From: Wyeomyia smithii
Lineage: Eukaryota; Arthropoda; Insecta; Diptera; Culicidae
Assembly: GCF_029784165.1 (NCBI RefSeq)
Contig: NC_073696.1
Location: 53,635,501-53,699,500 of the forward strand
DNA: 64,000 nt
Direction of reading: 5' to 3'
The notes under the pieces: generated by a model
Told to the model about the DNA's origin: nothing
Seen by the model: only the letters and a program-made list of their open reading frames with translations
Database searches by the model: none
Translations under genes and position numbers: made by a program
In this document: positions 43,638 through 54,959 of the stretch, one piece after another
How positions within the stretch are numbered: position 1 is the first letter of the stretch
How the letters are laid out: the number at the start of each line of letters is the position of its first letter

Positions 43638-43993
43638 TTTTTTTTTTTTTTATTCTCGCTTATTTTCCGTCGGTCTATTTCCGCCACTGTTGTGGCCAAT
43701 TACCGACGCCCAGGGAGGCGACTCCACACCCAGGTCCCTAACTCACGACCCGTTTATTAACGGACCGGCGCCAACGGCTTTACTTCCTCATGCGATGGAA
43801 GGCGTGATCCCAGAGATTTTTCGCCTCAGAAAATCTCCCGGTGTCGGCTAGGATTGAATCTAGACCAGTTGGGTTGGTTGTGAGTGGATCACGCCACCCC
43901 ACAACTATCGACACCTATGTCGGCGGTGGGATTCGAACCCAGGCGTCGAGCGTGGTTGGCGGAGACGTTACCAACCACACTAGGCCCCCGCTC
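43638..43993 (-). mobile_element. tRNA-derived SINE, 356 bp, 15 bp target duplication (Feilai-like)
   Basis: Inserted on the minus strand: poly(T) at 43638-43651 is its poly(A) tail. On the minus strand an A-box-like TAGTGTGGTTGG (43982-43971) and a B box GGTTCGAATCC (near 43940-43929) form an RNA polymerase III promoter. ATTTGGCAGGTAAAT flanks both sides (43623-43637 and 43994-44008), a clear target duplication. Length and layout resemble the Feilai SINE of Aedes; the family name is an inference. Mobilised by LINE enzymes; no protein. Confidence 0.88.
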
Positions 43994-44299
43994 ATTTGGC
44001 AGGTAAATGTTTTTAGTGGTAACAAATATGTACATAACTGTTTGACACCCGAATCCCTCTTCTATAAGGGAGGGGTCCCATAAAAATGAAACACAAATTA
44101 CGTACAGTTCAAGAACCAATCAAGAAAATACAACCAAATTTGGTATGTGAATGTTTTTAGAGGTAACAAATTTGTCCATAATGGTTCGACGCCCCTCCCT
44201 CTTCTGGAAGTACATGTTTCTTCACAAATTTCTGCACATCTCGCGAACTAATCAACTAAATGGAACCATATCGGCAGGTGAATGTTTTTAGTGGTTACA

Positions 44300-45440
44300 A
44301 ATATGTTCCATAATCGACCTCAGACAACATTTTGGATTATAAGATGGCAACTTCCGGTTTCTGGAAAACAGCCAAAAATGGCCGATTTCCACCCAATATG
44401 ATAATATCCGGATCTAGAATAATACACAGGAGCTAAAATCGACCACAGATAGCATTTTAAATTCTAAGATGGCGACTTCCGGTTTCTGAAAACAGCTGAA
44501 AATGACCAAAAACCACCCAATATGAGTTTTTCTTTAACCAGTATGCCGTCCAGAAATTGTCTCCAAATGCCATTATGAAATCCAAAATGGCGACTTCCGG
44601 TGTCGGAAAAACAGCGCAAACGACCAAATACCACCCAATATAGGTATTTCCGGAACCGTAATGATGCACTGGAGCCACAAATCGACTTCAGACAACATTT
44701 TGAATTGTAAGATGGCAACTTTCGGTTCTTGGAAAACAGCCTGAAATGGACGATTCCCATTAAATATGAGTATTTCTGGAACCAGTAAGATGCACAGAAG
44801 CTAAAAATTGATCACAGACACAGTCTTGAATTTCAAGATGGTGACTTCCGGTGTCTGGCAAACAGCCGGAAATGACCAAATACCATTCAATATGAATGTT
44901 TTCGGAACTAGAATTACGCCTAGATGACAGAAACTGATTTCACAGGCAATTTTAAAGTCCAAAATGACGACTTTCGGATTCCGAAAAACAGTCCAAAGTG
45001 ACAAAATATCACCCAATATGAGTTTTTCTTCAACCATCCTAAATACCATTTTGAAATACAAGATGGCGACTACCGGTTTGTGAAAAACAGCATAAAATAC
45101 TATCCAATATGAGTAGCTCTGGAAGCAGAATGATGCAAGGAGCCAACAATTGTCCTCAGGCACCATTTTGAATTGCTAAATGGCAACTTCTAGGCAACAG
45201 TGGGAAATGACCGAATAATACTCAATATGGATATTTCCGTAAACGTGATAATGTATAGAAACCAAACATTGACCCTGGACACCATTTTGAATTTAAAGAC
45301 GAGCAACTTTAATTTTTGGAAAACAACCTAAATAACTAAATACCTCCCAATATGGGTATTTCCGGTGTCAGATTGATGCCAGAAAATCTGCTGAAAATGA
45401 CCGAATACCACTCAATATAAATATATTAGAGTTAAAGCGA
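44300..45440. repeat. ~120 bp tandem array, 9-10 monomers
   Basis: Each unit runs CAATATGAGTATTTCCGGAA, then ATGATGCACAGAAGC, ATTTTGAAATCCAAGATGGC, GACTTCCGGTTTCTG and GAAAACAGCC with an ACCAAATACCACC end. Unit starts are near 44391, 44516, 44634, 44762, 44885, 45011, 45098, 45215, 45345 and 45410; the last units are shorter. Frames on the minus strand (44760-44464, 45166-44801) are repeat-derived and not genes. Confidence 0.88.
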
Positions 45441-46608
45441 TGTACACAAGCCAACAGTCGAGGATGTTGTCACTTCGATTAAAACCAATCATTTCAAACG
45501 AGTTGTTATTTGACTTTGATCATATCCTATGGCCGATTGGTTAAGCATTTTCAGACTTTAAACACATCGCAAGGAATCAATGAATTTGAAAAGTTCAAAT
45601 AGTACGATACCACACTTAAATTATTTTAAGGCCACATATATCAATCAAAGCAGGTATAGTTTTAAATAGTCTTTGATTTTCTTTTCTTTCCATAACTTTT
45701 GAGCCACATATCAAATTGTTATGAAGTTTGTTATTTGTGAGTTTGAGAGATGACTCGTTCGTATGACACTAGTAATGTTCAAATAAGTCATGTACTTTTT
45801 GAGATAATAGACTTTCGTAGAAATGGGAACGTATAGGGCAGCCAAACTTTGAAACCACGTGTTCAATCATAATTCATCAGTTAACCCTTAACTAGCCCGC
45901 TCATCTGATATTAATATTGATCAAATCGGTTGTGTAGTTTCAGAGATAATGAAGCTTCGTGATTTTCACAAGTCGGTACATTACAGATGAAGTTACAGTT
46001 CGATTACAGTAAAATTTAATAGGGTCCAGTAAAATTTAATAGGGCAGCTAGACCATTCATTTGACACTAATTTTGTGGAAATCGGGTTAGCCATCTCTGA
46101 GAAAAGTGAGTGAGTCCAAGTAGTCATCGGAATATGTTCCTTTGCATAGCTGGATTTCACATTTTTAAACATAACAGGCAAACTAATAGTCCGATTGCAA
46201 AACAAATCAATGGGGTCTTATGGGGCAACTAGACCTTCCATTTGACACTGATTTTATGTAAATCGGTACAGCCATCTCTGAGAAACATGAGTGAGATTAA
46301 ACAGTCTTCAGAACACGTTTCTTTTCATAACTTTTGAACAACATGTTCAATCTTTATAAAATTCAAAACTTAAGGTTTTCCAGGTAGCCCGTTCTTTTGA
46401 GACCAATTTTGTTCAAATCGGTTGTGTAGTTTTTGAGAAAATGATGTTTTATGATTTTTACTATTTTATACATAACCTCGAAACTAAAAATCCGATTACA
46501 ATGAAATTTAATAGGGTCTTATGGGACAACAAGACCTTTCATTTGCAATTAATTTCATGAAAATCGGTCCAGATATCTCTGAGAAAAGTGAGTGAGAATA
46601 AAAATCTG

Positions 46609-46618
46609 CACATACACA

Positions 46619-46672
<54 letters not shown>
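46609..46672. repeat. (CA)n microsatellite
   Basis: About 30 CA units with three TA interruptions, followed directly by a 9 bp hairpin CTCAGCTCG-T-CGAGCTGAG at 46682-46700. Confidence 0.97.
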
Positions 46673-46674
<2 letters not shown>

Positions 46675-48006
46675 GAAAATGCTCAGCTCGTCGAGCTGAG
46701 TCGAGTGATATATGCCATTCGGCCTTTTGGAGCACTTCTATATTTTCGGTTTTGCAAGTGATTGCTATACCTTTCTAGGAGAAAGGCAAAAAGTTGAAGG
46801 TTAAAAATTGCCAAACAAAATTGTGTATTCACATAGCCTTATACTTTTTAGGTAGATAAAAGACCAACTAAAATTACTCTGTCAGAAATTTCGATTTTTG
46901 TCATTCCGTAATTCTTAATGAATATTGTGTTTTTCTCTTCCTTAATTGAATTAGTTTTTATTAATCTTTTTCTGGTTGAACTTTCGGTGAAAAACATTAG
47001 ACCAACATAAAATTTATTCCGTTCATTGATCGTTACCAAACGGCCCCATTTGACCCGACCGTGAACAATTGCGCCAAGCAGCCATTGTAATCGAGATATC
47101 AAACGTTTCCCTCGGAAACGGGCCGCTGCGCTAAGAAGACACTTGCTGACGGGAAACGATCGTTAAAGGCCGCGGAGCCAAAGCCAAACTCATTAGATAT
47201 TATTAAGATCCCACTTGGAGGATTACACGAACCCGGCGAAAATTCCTTTCAAAAGCTCATTAATCGCCCTGCGGGATCTTGATCCCGAGGCAGCCACAAT
47301 CACGACACAATGAACAGCCGGGAGGGGATCAAGCAAGGGGTAGTGCGCGGTGCCATCATATTAAAAACCGAGAAATCTAGTATCAATTTGTTACGCGCCG
47401 CCTTCCCGCCAGAGGAAAAGCCCTCCACCGGAGATGGCGATTGATCGACTAACTCTGATGTTGTGTCTTGGCAGGTCGCGATGTAATTATCAAAAGGCCT
47501 ATAAAATGCGCGTCGCCATGGCCGCGATGAGAGCTTTCCCGCGGCCCGAAACCTGATGATCATTTCGTGCACCCCAGGGGAGGGGCAGAAGGAAACGAAG
47601 AAATCCGCGCTCGCGTTAGGTTCAATGCTGTGCTCTCCGGATCGGTGAGATGGTCGTAAATTAAAATGTCGGTCGTCGTGTTTTCAAATAAGCTTTGCCT
47701 CCGGTCTCACCGTCTTCGTGGCCTAACTTGCACCGAGATTGGTCGCGCAGCAATTCCAAATCCAGGAACCCTAACGCGCAGCTCATCAGTCAGCCATTTT
47801 TCTTCACCCGGGGTTTCCTTTCCTCCCGTCCGCGTTCTCGTGGCGACGGCTTCAGCCCATTTGCTGGCTCGATTGGTCGGTCGGTCGGCTTCAAAAAAGG
47901 TATTTTTGATTGAAAACTTTTAATTTATCATATTTCTGAGCTTGTTTTAAGCGCTATTTTCTGTACGAGCCATCGCCGTTGATTGGATCTTCTGTGCCAC
48001 ACGGTT

Positions 48007-48129
48007 ATGGACCCGAAACGATCCGCGACGGCGAAGACTGGCGCGGAGGGTACCCTGCAAAGGCGTTCATATGTGAATTACGAGCGTGGACGGCTGAAAT
48101 ATGTACCAACGATATATTATGGTAATTAA
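48007..48129 (+). CDS. Short open frame, possible small protein or first exon (uncertain)
   Basis: ATG at 48007, 40 codons, beginning MDPKRSATAKTGAEGTLQRR and ending with VPTIYYGN before a stop. It lies in a G+C-richer island, is rich in Lys/Arg, and a GGTAATT sequence at 48121 could be a weak splice donor just before the stop. No homology is recognised, and length alone gives little support; chance is a fair alternative. Confidence 0.2.
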   Translation: MDPKRSATAKTGAEGTLQRRSYVNYERGRLKYVPTIYYGN

Positions 48130-48719
48130 TTATTTTACATTTTTTCAATTATTTAAGCGGAAAAGATGGCTCGGATTGTGGGCAGTTTGTTGCTTAGCAG
48201 TTTTGAGCGAGCCACGTCTCCTGTATGCGTGAAGACGTGGTCCCGGTATTGATGAATGCGAGCTGGCGAGCGAAAAACGGCACGTAAAAGGCAACACAGG
48301 CTGCCCCATCTTGGAACGCGGGACTGATTAATGGGGCAGCCAGGGCGAAGCGAAACGAAAACGGCTTGATTTTTGAGTGAGTGCGAATGGAAACAGAAAT
48401 GGAAGTTACTGAAGGGGCAGCTTCCATACAATGTAGTTGCTTGTTATGGGTACCGCGCCGGATGATTAACTGGTCAAGCTTGTGAGCGGTGATTGGGTTG
48501 ATCTGAGTTGAGCGTGATGCAAGTGTGTACCTGTTTTTTTTTTTGGTTTATTCACTTATGTTCGAGCGTCTTGATAGAAAAATTTTCACTACACTTTTCA
48601 CTTTTTATTCACTTTCACTGATTTCGGAATCTCTGTGAATATTTTACAGCAAATTTATGAACTACTCTACTTTACATATCTAGGAAAATTAGTACAGAAA
48701 AAAAATTTCGACTAAATGT

Positions 48720-49060
48720 AAATTTCCAAACGGATGAGGATTTCAGGTTTTTAAAAATTTCGGATTGAGATTTTAGAAATTTAGGATTTACGGGTTTTCT
48801 GATTCTGTTTACTGATAAAATATGCAAATTGACCTGAATTTAATCATAAATGTTCGAATGTTCAGGATATAGAATGTCAATTCAGAATTTTCTGGTCATC
48901 CTCATTACCTGCTAAAAACTATAAGTTTGAACCGGTTTTGCAAATAACTTGTGAATACAGGAAAGTCTTCATATTTGGCATCTCTGCTTTACAGCTATGA
49001 GATTTTGCGATTTCAGCATTTTAGGGCTTTGTGATTTTTGGTTAACAGTATTTTGGCTGC
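48720..49060 (+). repeat. Dispersed repeat family B, copy 2
   Basis: Contains TTTTCTGATTCTGTTTACTG, AAATTGACCTGAATTTAATC, ACTATAAGTTTGAACCGG, GAATACAGGAAA and CTCTGCTTTACAGCTATGAG, matched in order at 52.9 kb. Flanked on both sides by degenerate GATTTTGGGATTT runs. Confidence 0.7.
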
Positions 49061-50914
49061 TGGGACTCTGGAATTTTCGATTATAGGATAATAAGATTTC
49101 TGCAATTGTTTATTTTTGTGTGTGTTTATACAAATATAAAATTTCTGGATTAAAAATTTGAATGGTTTTGAAATTCAAATATTTTGAGATTATTTTAAGA
49201 TCAGAAAATTATATGAAGTATTGGGTTGCATAATTTAAGTGTTTTGGGAAATTACAATGAAAACAAATGAATAAATTTAATGAAAATAAATTAACATATT
49301 ATATTATTATTTCGGAGTTTTGGGATTTCTCGATTATGGTACATTTTGATTCAGGGAATTAAGGATTTCAGAATAATCGATTGAAAAATTTTGGAATTCA
49401 TTTCTTTTGGGATATTAGCAATTGAGGATATGACGATATTGGAATATTATTTGAGGATTTTATTATTTTAATATATCATGATTCAAGTAGTTTAAGTTAT
49501 GAGGATCGTGAATTTTTCGCAGACATCTCACAAATTAGTGTGGAAGTGTGCTTCTGCGATTGCCAGTCTCACATCGCGCAAGCCGTTAGTCACTGGACTG
49601 TGACTGCTAACGTAAAAGGAATAATTCCATGATTGTATGTCACACGATTGCTGGTATTGTTCTGTAGTTGATAATTAGTTTTGTTTTATCTTCCATCCAA
49701 TGCAATTAATTCTACAGCTTTTATACTCACTGGTTGTCGGTTTATGAAATAACATCTCACCTGGAAAGGGATAAGGAAAATAGTTTCGTTAGTTTTCTAT
49801 CAACTTTACTAATGACAAATCAATGGATGATCATTTGTAAACAGGTTTTGTTTAATCATGTACCAAACTATGAAGCAAATCGCAAATGTAATTTAACAAA
49901 ATAAGAATCTAGAATATTTGATCGCCCCTGAGCTGCCCACGATCAACAAATGGTCGGCGTGCGACCAGACCGAACAAAGCGCTATTTTTTTCAAATTGAG
50001 TTATTAACACCAGTCGATGTGAGAATGAATAATCTGTCTTTCATGAAGAAACGAAATCATTTAAACATTTAATTAGGACATTATATCAAAAATTGTGTAC
50101 AGCTGCTTGCAGGAAACATACGGGGTGGTTAAAGTTTGAACGCCGATTACTCGAAATAATGTTTTTGGCGCTTGGCTCAGTCTGGCTGCACGCCGACCAA
50201 ATCGGCAAAATAATTCCTGAGAGTAGCGGATTATTGTAATTTTAAAACATCTGGTGAACTTTCTCTTCACTAATCAATATTGTTGGCCGTCCAAACCTAG
50301 TGACAATCAGTTGGAGAAGGGTTTTTAGAAATCTTAGTTTAATCCTTGCTGTTACCGGAAAAGAAGGAATCCTCTGCACCATCAACAAGTATCACAGGTA
50401 GGAACTATTGTTAGTGAGAAGGCACAGATGAGGATCTACCGAGTTTGGTGATGCGATCTTTATTATACAATTTTATCCACGATAACGGTAATTGAAGATC
50501 TCAGACCCCCGCCGCCACAGAGGGGCATTTTTTTGAAGCTCAAAACAGTTTCCCTACAAAGAAAAAAGCTTTTTAATCATTCCTGTGAGAACTGGTGCCT
50601 TTGGCCAGTGTAGAAATGCGTCAACTCTTGTCAAAGTGTCGCATAGTAATTGCTCACCGGGTTCGTCGCTTCAATGTTATGTTTACGAGAAAACTCATTC
50701 AAGTCAGTCAAGACCGAGAAAGCCGAACTACCTCCATACCAACCATTCCGGTCGTATATTCATTCCATTCTACAAAAAAAAAATGTAAGCAGGAGAAAAC
50801 CAAAAATAACATTCATGTTATTTGCATGTGTGTGTCAATGAAAAGAATTCCATCAAAATTCATCCTGACAGAGCCGAGCTGCGCTGAACAAATAAAGAAG
50901 GCCATAGTTAAAAA

Positions 50915-51126
50915 AAACAGAGCCTTGGTGCTACATTCCGATTCGAAACTCGACATTCTGTTTATTATACACAGACTTCACAGCCAACTGTTAAGTGTAC
51001 AGGACATTTGCGCGGGGTTAGCGCTACGATCCTACTGATACTAACAGTCTCTTCCTAGTCGAGACTCGAACCTACAACGACTGGTTTATCAGACGACCAT
51101 CGTACCTCGAGACCAGCTGGGAGGAG
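50915..51126 (-). mobile_element. tRNA-derived SINE, second family, minus-strand copy
   Basis: Reads from about 51126 to 50915 on the minus strand: TGGTCTCGAGG near the head (A-box region), AGGTTCGAGTCTCG near 51073 (B box), CTGTTAGTATCAGTAGGATC, GTCCTGTACACTTA, and a tail ending CGGAATGTAGCACCAAGGCT. The copy at 51.7 kb has the same blocks in order. The frame 50595-51038 runs through it and is incidental. Confidence 0.82.
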
Positions 51127-51699
51127 CCATAGGCCATAGTTAATGCCTTTATAATTCAGAAAAAATCCGATAGAAATATAATTACAAATTATGGTACATA
51201 TAACATAAGACGAGACGAGCGGTGTGTTACTCGTCTGACCAGATTTGTTATTGCAGATGGCGAGTCGGCTAGATTTTGGACGAGAAGCTCGTCTGTCACC
51301 TAGCTGTTACCAGACAAGTTTCACTCGCGTTCCCTAAAACATTTCGCTCGCCTCGTTTTCTGTTATAGAGGTCTATGCTTGAATAGATTCATGCAATAGA
51401 TTCAAAAATCCATTTTAAAACTATTTCAATTTCCGAAATCGTTGTAAACTTCTCAAAAAAAAAAAAAAGTGATCGGAAACAAAACAGATTCAGTATCGCA
51501 GAAAGCTACTGTAGAAGCTGGAAAAATCAAATCTTTTGCACAAGGTAGAAAAATTAAAAAGAGAATAAATATACGCGGCATACTTATTGAAAACATTTTA
51601 ACCAGGAAATAAAAAAATATATAATTATAATAAGGGCATAATTATAATAAGGGCAAAGCAGAAAATGTTTCCAAATTTAGCGAAAAGTAGATTAGTAGA

Positions 51700-51906
51700 T
51701 GTCTCCCAGGTGGTCTCGAGGTACAATGCTGGCCTAACAAGCCAGTCGTCGTAGGTTCGAGTCTTGGCTAGGGAAAGACTGTTAGTGTCAGTAGCACTAG
51801 CCTCGCAGTTGTCCTGTACACTAATTAGTCGGCTGCGAAGTCTGTGTATAAATAAACAGAAGTTCAAGTTCCGAATCGGAATGTAGCACCAAGGCTTTGC
51901 TTTGCT
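51700..51906 (+). mobile_element. tRNA-derived SINE, second family, plus-strand copy
   Basis: GTCTCCCAGGTGGTCTCGAG at the head with A box at 51711-51721, B box GGTTCGAGTCTTG at 51754-51766, and the same body and tail as the inverted copy 0.6 kb upstream. The tail ends in CTTTGCTTTGCT. It resembles a tRNA 5' half but is not a functional tRNA gene because the acceptor and anticodon arms do not pair properly. The 3' pair is outward-facing relative to the other copy. Confidence 0.82.
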
Positions 51907-52132
51907 TTTAGATTAATAGATGGATGAGACCAAAGACAAAACTTATTTCAAATTGAGTTCAGCTCAGAGTGCCCCAATGACCTCTGCTAAAGAAAGAAAA
52001 AGATTAAAAAGAAATATATCTTAAGAGATTAATTTATCACAAATACAGTTAACAACGACTCTAAAATCAGAACAGTTGTAGTTTTTTTATTGCATGCCAA
52101 TTTTTTTTTACGGATTTCCACTTTTTAAAAAA

Positions 52133-52240
52133 AAAACCTGTCCACGTGGACATTATCATTACCCTCCCCCCTTGGACAAGCGGGAACATTTGCGGGGCCC
52201 CCTCCTAAGTTGTCCACGTGGAATGTGAACAGCCCCTAAG
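52133..52240. repeat. TCCACGTGGA palindromes around a C-rich spacer
   Basis: TGTCCACGTGGACA at 52139-52152 is a perfect 14 bp palindrome; TTGTCCACGTGGAA recurs about 75 bp on near 52218. Between them lie CCCTCCCCCC and GGGGCCCCCTCC. This looks like a short repeat, but one copy cannot define a family. Confidence 0.45.
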
Positions 52241-52729
52241 ACAACTGATGAATATGAAAACAAAGTTGAGAAATGGCGTGACTTGTCTCAATATCAATAG
52301 AAAAATTAATAAAAATTATGCTTGAAAAAAGGTTCGTGAAGAATGAAATTTCGAATTAGCACCAAATTTCCAATTACAAACTGAAGAGTTGCCTTTGTTG
52401 CTCTTTTTTTAATGTGAACTAAATTCGGAAAAATATGAAAGGCTATAGTTTAAAATTGTTCCATTGAATTTTGGAGCCCCTAACAAGCTTGGTAGTGCTT
52501 TAAAAAGCCGCAAAGTAACGTGAAAATTCTGTTAAAGTCTCTGAAGATATATGCTTTTCCGACTTGGCTTGAAGCCTTGAAATTCACAGGAGTAGGAAGT
52601 CAAAAATAGATATTTTTCTTTTTTTCCAATTTGAGCTCTAGGACAAACCTGTGTTGAAAACTGGTGAACAAAAGCAAAATAAAATTGCACCAGAGCTCAA
52701 AATAAGAAGGTTTCAAGTCTCCAAGATAT

Positions 52730-53135
52730 ATCTCATGATATCGAGATTTTCGGACTTTAGGGTTTGAGGATTCAAGATATTCATATGTTTTTGGATTTTG
52801 AGACGATTTGAGGTTACTAAAATTTTTGGATTTTGAGAGATTAAGTTTTTAGGAATGCAGAGCTTAAGGATTTGCTAATTTTGTCAACTGATAAGACATT
52901 GAAATTGATCTTAATTTGAGGTTTATTGTTCTTATGTTTATGATAGTAGATGTAGGTATAACATTTTTTTGGCATCTGCATTTCTGTTAAGACCTGTCAT
53001 TCTTTATTGTTATTTTTACCAAAAACTGATTGTATGAATAAGTAAATACAGGAAAATATTTTTGTATAAAGCAGCTCTGCTTGGTAGCTGTAAGACTTTG
53101 CAAAATCAGTATTTTGGGACTCTGGGATTTGAAGT
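52730..53135 (+). repeat. Dispersed repeat family B, copy 3
   Basis: Diverged: AACTGATAAGACATTGAAAT, TCATTCTTTATTGTTATTTT, AATACAGGAAAATATTTTTG, and CAGCTCTGCTTGGTAGCTGT correspond in order to blocks of the 19.2 and 48.8 kb copies. Surrounded by GGATTTTGAGATTT-like runs. Confidence 0.6.
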
Positions 53136-53167
53136 ATTAGTATGTCAGAATATTGAATATTTTGAAA

Positions 53168-53680
53168 TTTGAAGCGTTTGTTCGTCTATTCGAATTGGAA
53201 GTTGATTTAATTTTTTTTTTTCATTAGGGTCAAGTGGGTTCAAATAGCCCCTAGAAGTAATCCAAAAACGTCGAAATCATAAAAGATTAACGTCTGCTAG
53301 ACTTTAGGTTTTTTTCTAAAGAGTTTGTATTGTGACTATTTTCTAATAGTACTTCAAAATGTATAATTACAAAACTTGCTCATGAGGTGGCATTACAAAG
53401 AAAAAACGCACTTTTCTGTTAAAAATTGGCAATTTTGCTTAGAACACAGCATAAGGACCCCGAAAATTTCCATTGTGTAGTGTAATAGTGTAGAATAATT
53501 ACACAAATTTGAAGAAATCTTTATCAAGTCTCTCAGGAGTGTTTGATTTTTTTGTGATTTGGATAGTTTAAAAGTTGTTTTACCCCACTCACCCACAATA
53601 AAAAAAAAATTCAGTTCAACCAGAACCGGAACCAACATCAAACAACGTTCCTCAGAATGGTGGCTGCTTTTCTAATGAAC
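53168..53680. repeat. Shorter relative of the 2.0 kb palindrome
   Basis: Shares with the left arm of the 56.6 kb element: TTTGTTCGTCTATTC, AAGTGGGTTCAAA, CTGCTAGACTT, AGTACTTCAAAA and GAAAAAACGCA, in order. Its right end (CATCAAACAACGTTCCTCAG) matches the end of that element's right arm. Internally deleted compared with it. The frame 53641-53393 is incidental. Confidence 0.7.
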
Positions 53681-53833
53681 AGACTGTTGAGGATTTCCAG
53701 TTTCTATGATTCTTTTATGATTTTTGGATTTGGGACTTCAGGATTTTAGAATAGTGAGACTTTGTGATTCGAGGACTTGAAGATTTCAGCTTCATTCCAT
53801 GTAACGTTACGACCACGACTGATGTCTCGCGAG

Positions 53834-54280
53834 CTATTTCAATCCTTCCAGCGTCTTACAACTTAACCTGATTAGTTTCGTTGGGAAACCCTGTTCCAGC
53901 ATAATCTGCAAGAGCTCGTTTCTTTTCACTGAGTCGTGTGCCGCCTCAACATCCACAAACAGATGGTAAGTGTGCAAGTTATACTCCCGGGACTTATCGA
54001 GGATCTGTCGCAGGCTAAAAATTTTATTCTTTAACGGTCTCAATCTATGGAGTAGGATACAGGAGACTACTTTGTATTTGGACTTGAACAACGTAATGCC
54101 TGGATAGTTACAACAAACCAGTCGGTGGCCCTTTTTGTAGATTGGGCACATGAGGCCTTCCAACCAGTCGTGAGGTATTGTGTATCCACCCAGATTCTTA
54201 GGATGATCTGGTGGATCGGCTAGTAGAGCCGCTCGCTTCACGTTTTCAGAAGTTCGGCCGGGGGATACAATCCTATCCAC
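53834..54280 (-). pseudogene. EN-RT LINE, copy 4, RT fragment (minus)
   Basis: Open for 148 residues on the minus strand. Blocks in order: SPGRTSENVKRAALLADPPD, HDWLEGLMCPIYKKGHRLVC, CNYPGITLFKSKYKVVS, LRQILDKSREYNLHTYHLFV, DVEAAHDSVKRNELLQIMLE and QGFPTKLIRLS. These match RT segments of copies 1 and 2, including the motif A region (VDVEAAHDS, usually VDFKAAYDS). About 20 residues are missing between RLRPL and KIFSLRQIL, where the GEYQCGFR segment stands in the other copies. It ends before the catalytic YxDD. The upstream part is absent, so this is a fragment without endonuclease. Confidence 0.88.
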
Positions 54281-54959
54281 TGTTTTGGTTGTTTTTCAAC
54301 TTATTAATCGCCAAAAGGAAGGTAGGAGGAGGTTACCCTGTGTCTTCGTCGCTCATGATCCTCGTTCTGCTCCTATTTTGCTCCTCTTGCTCTTCACCGT
54401 TTAATAATTCCACTTGTAGTTTAAACTGATTCCATAGCTCTGGCACCATGAATACTAAATACTCCACAGACCATTTGTATTTTATATTGATGAAAATTTG
54501 TTTTTTTTTTGGAATTGGGCGATTTAAAATTATTTTTTTAAGAATATGGGATTATATAAAGTTTGGGTTGCACGATATTGTTTTCTTTTTTGATAAATCA
54601 CAGAGTAATAACTAAGAGTTAAAATAAAATAGGATTTTCATGTGCTATGGTTTAATGAATTCGAGATTTCATCATTCAACAGTTTGAAATTTATCGAGTT
54701 TTAGATTTTTGGGATTCTGGGATATAGCGTTTATTCTAACATTTTAGGCTTATAAAGAGTGCAGATTTTTTAGCTTTGAAACTTTGGGATTTCGAAATTT
54801 TATGCTTTTTAGAATTTGAGGAATCGAGGATTTAGGGATTTTATGAATTTCGCATTTCATTATTGAATATATTATCGAAGTCAGGACTGTAGTATTTGAA
54901 AATTTTGATATTTTATGACTTTAGTATTTGACAAATTGGAATTTTTGAAATTTTGGAAT

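Larger units (their letters stand above)
43160..46795. repeat. Compound non-coding repeat with tandem modules
   Basis: Begins near CACCTAGCGGTCAGACCCAGCCTTTCTCATT (43178, given as key blocks CACCTAGCGG and AGCCTTTCTC) and ends near GGAGAAAGGCAAAAA (46778), so GCCTTTCTC is inverted between the ends. Modules in order: a ~145 bp unit with GGGAGGGGTCCCATA and GAAACACAAATTTC (43430-44300, interrupted by a SINE), a ~120 bp tandem array (44300-45440), a longer unit with AAATTTAATAGGGTC and TCTCTGAGAAAAGTGAGTGAG (45480-46600), a (CA)n tract and a hairpin tail. No coding capacity; element class not identified. Confidence 0.65.
46796..50915. other. No gene recognised (about 4.1 kb)
   Basis: 46.8-48.5 kb includes a G+C-richer tract (47.1-48.45 kb) that lacks visible transposons and may be host unique sequence. 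A short open frame at 48007-48129 is listed separately. 48.7-49.5 kb is A+T-rich with degenerate GGATTTTGGGATTT-like runs around a family B repeat. Confidence 0.55.

Noticed and set aside
44300..45440. CRISPR-like regular spacing
   Set aside because: Units of ~120 bp are contiguous diverged repeats without distinct spacers, and the setting is a eukaryotic genome.
46508..46735. 75-residue frame with long Cys-Val run
   Set aside because: Translation of the (CA)n microsatellite.
46673..46795. Helitron 3' end (hairpin after microsatellite)
   Set aside because: The expected CTRR terminus 10-15 bases after the hairpin and a Rep/helicase gene are absent, so I left the element unclassified.
50595..51038. 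147-residue plus-strand frame
   Set aside because: Its last third runs through an antisense SINE and the rest has no recognised motif.
43638..51906. Possible tRNA genes at the three SINE heads
   Set aside because: Only A and B box-like blocks are kept. The arms do not fold into a tRNA and the sequence continues into SINE bodies and tails.
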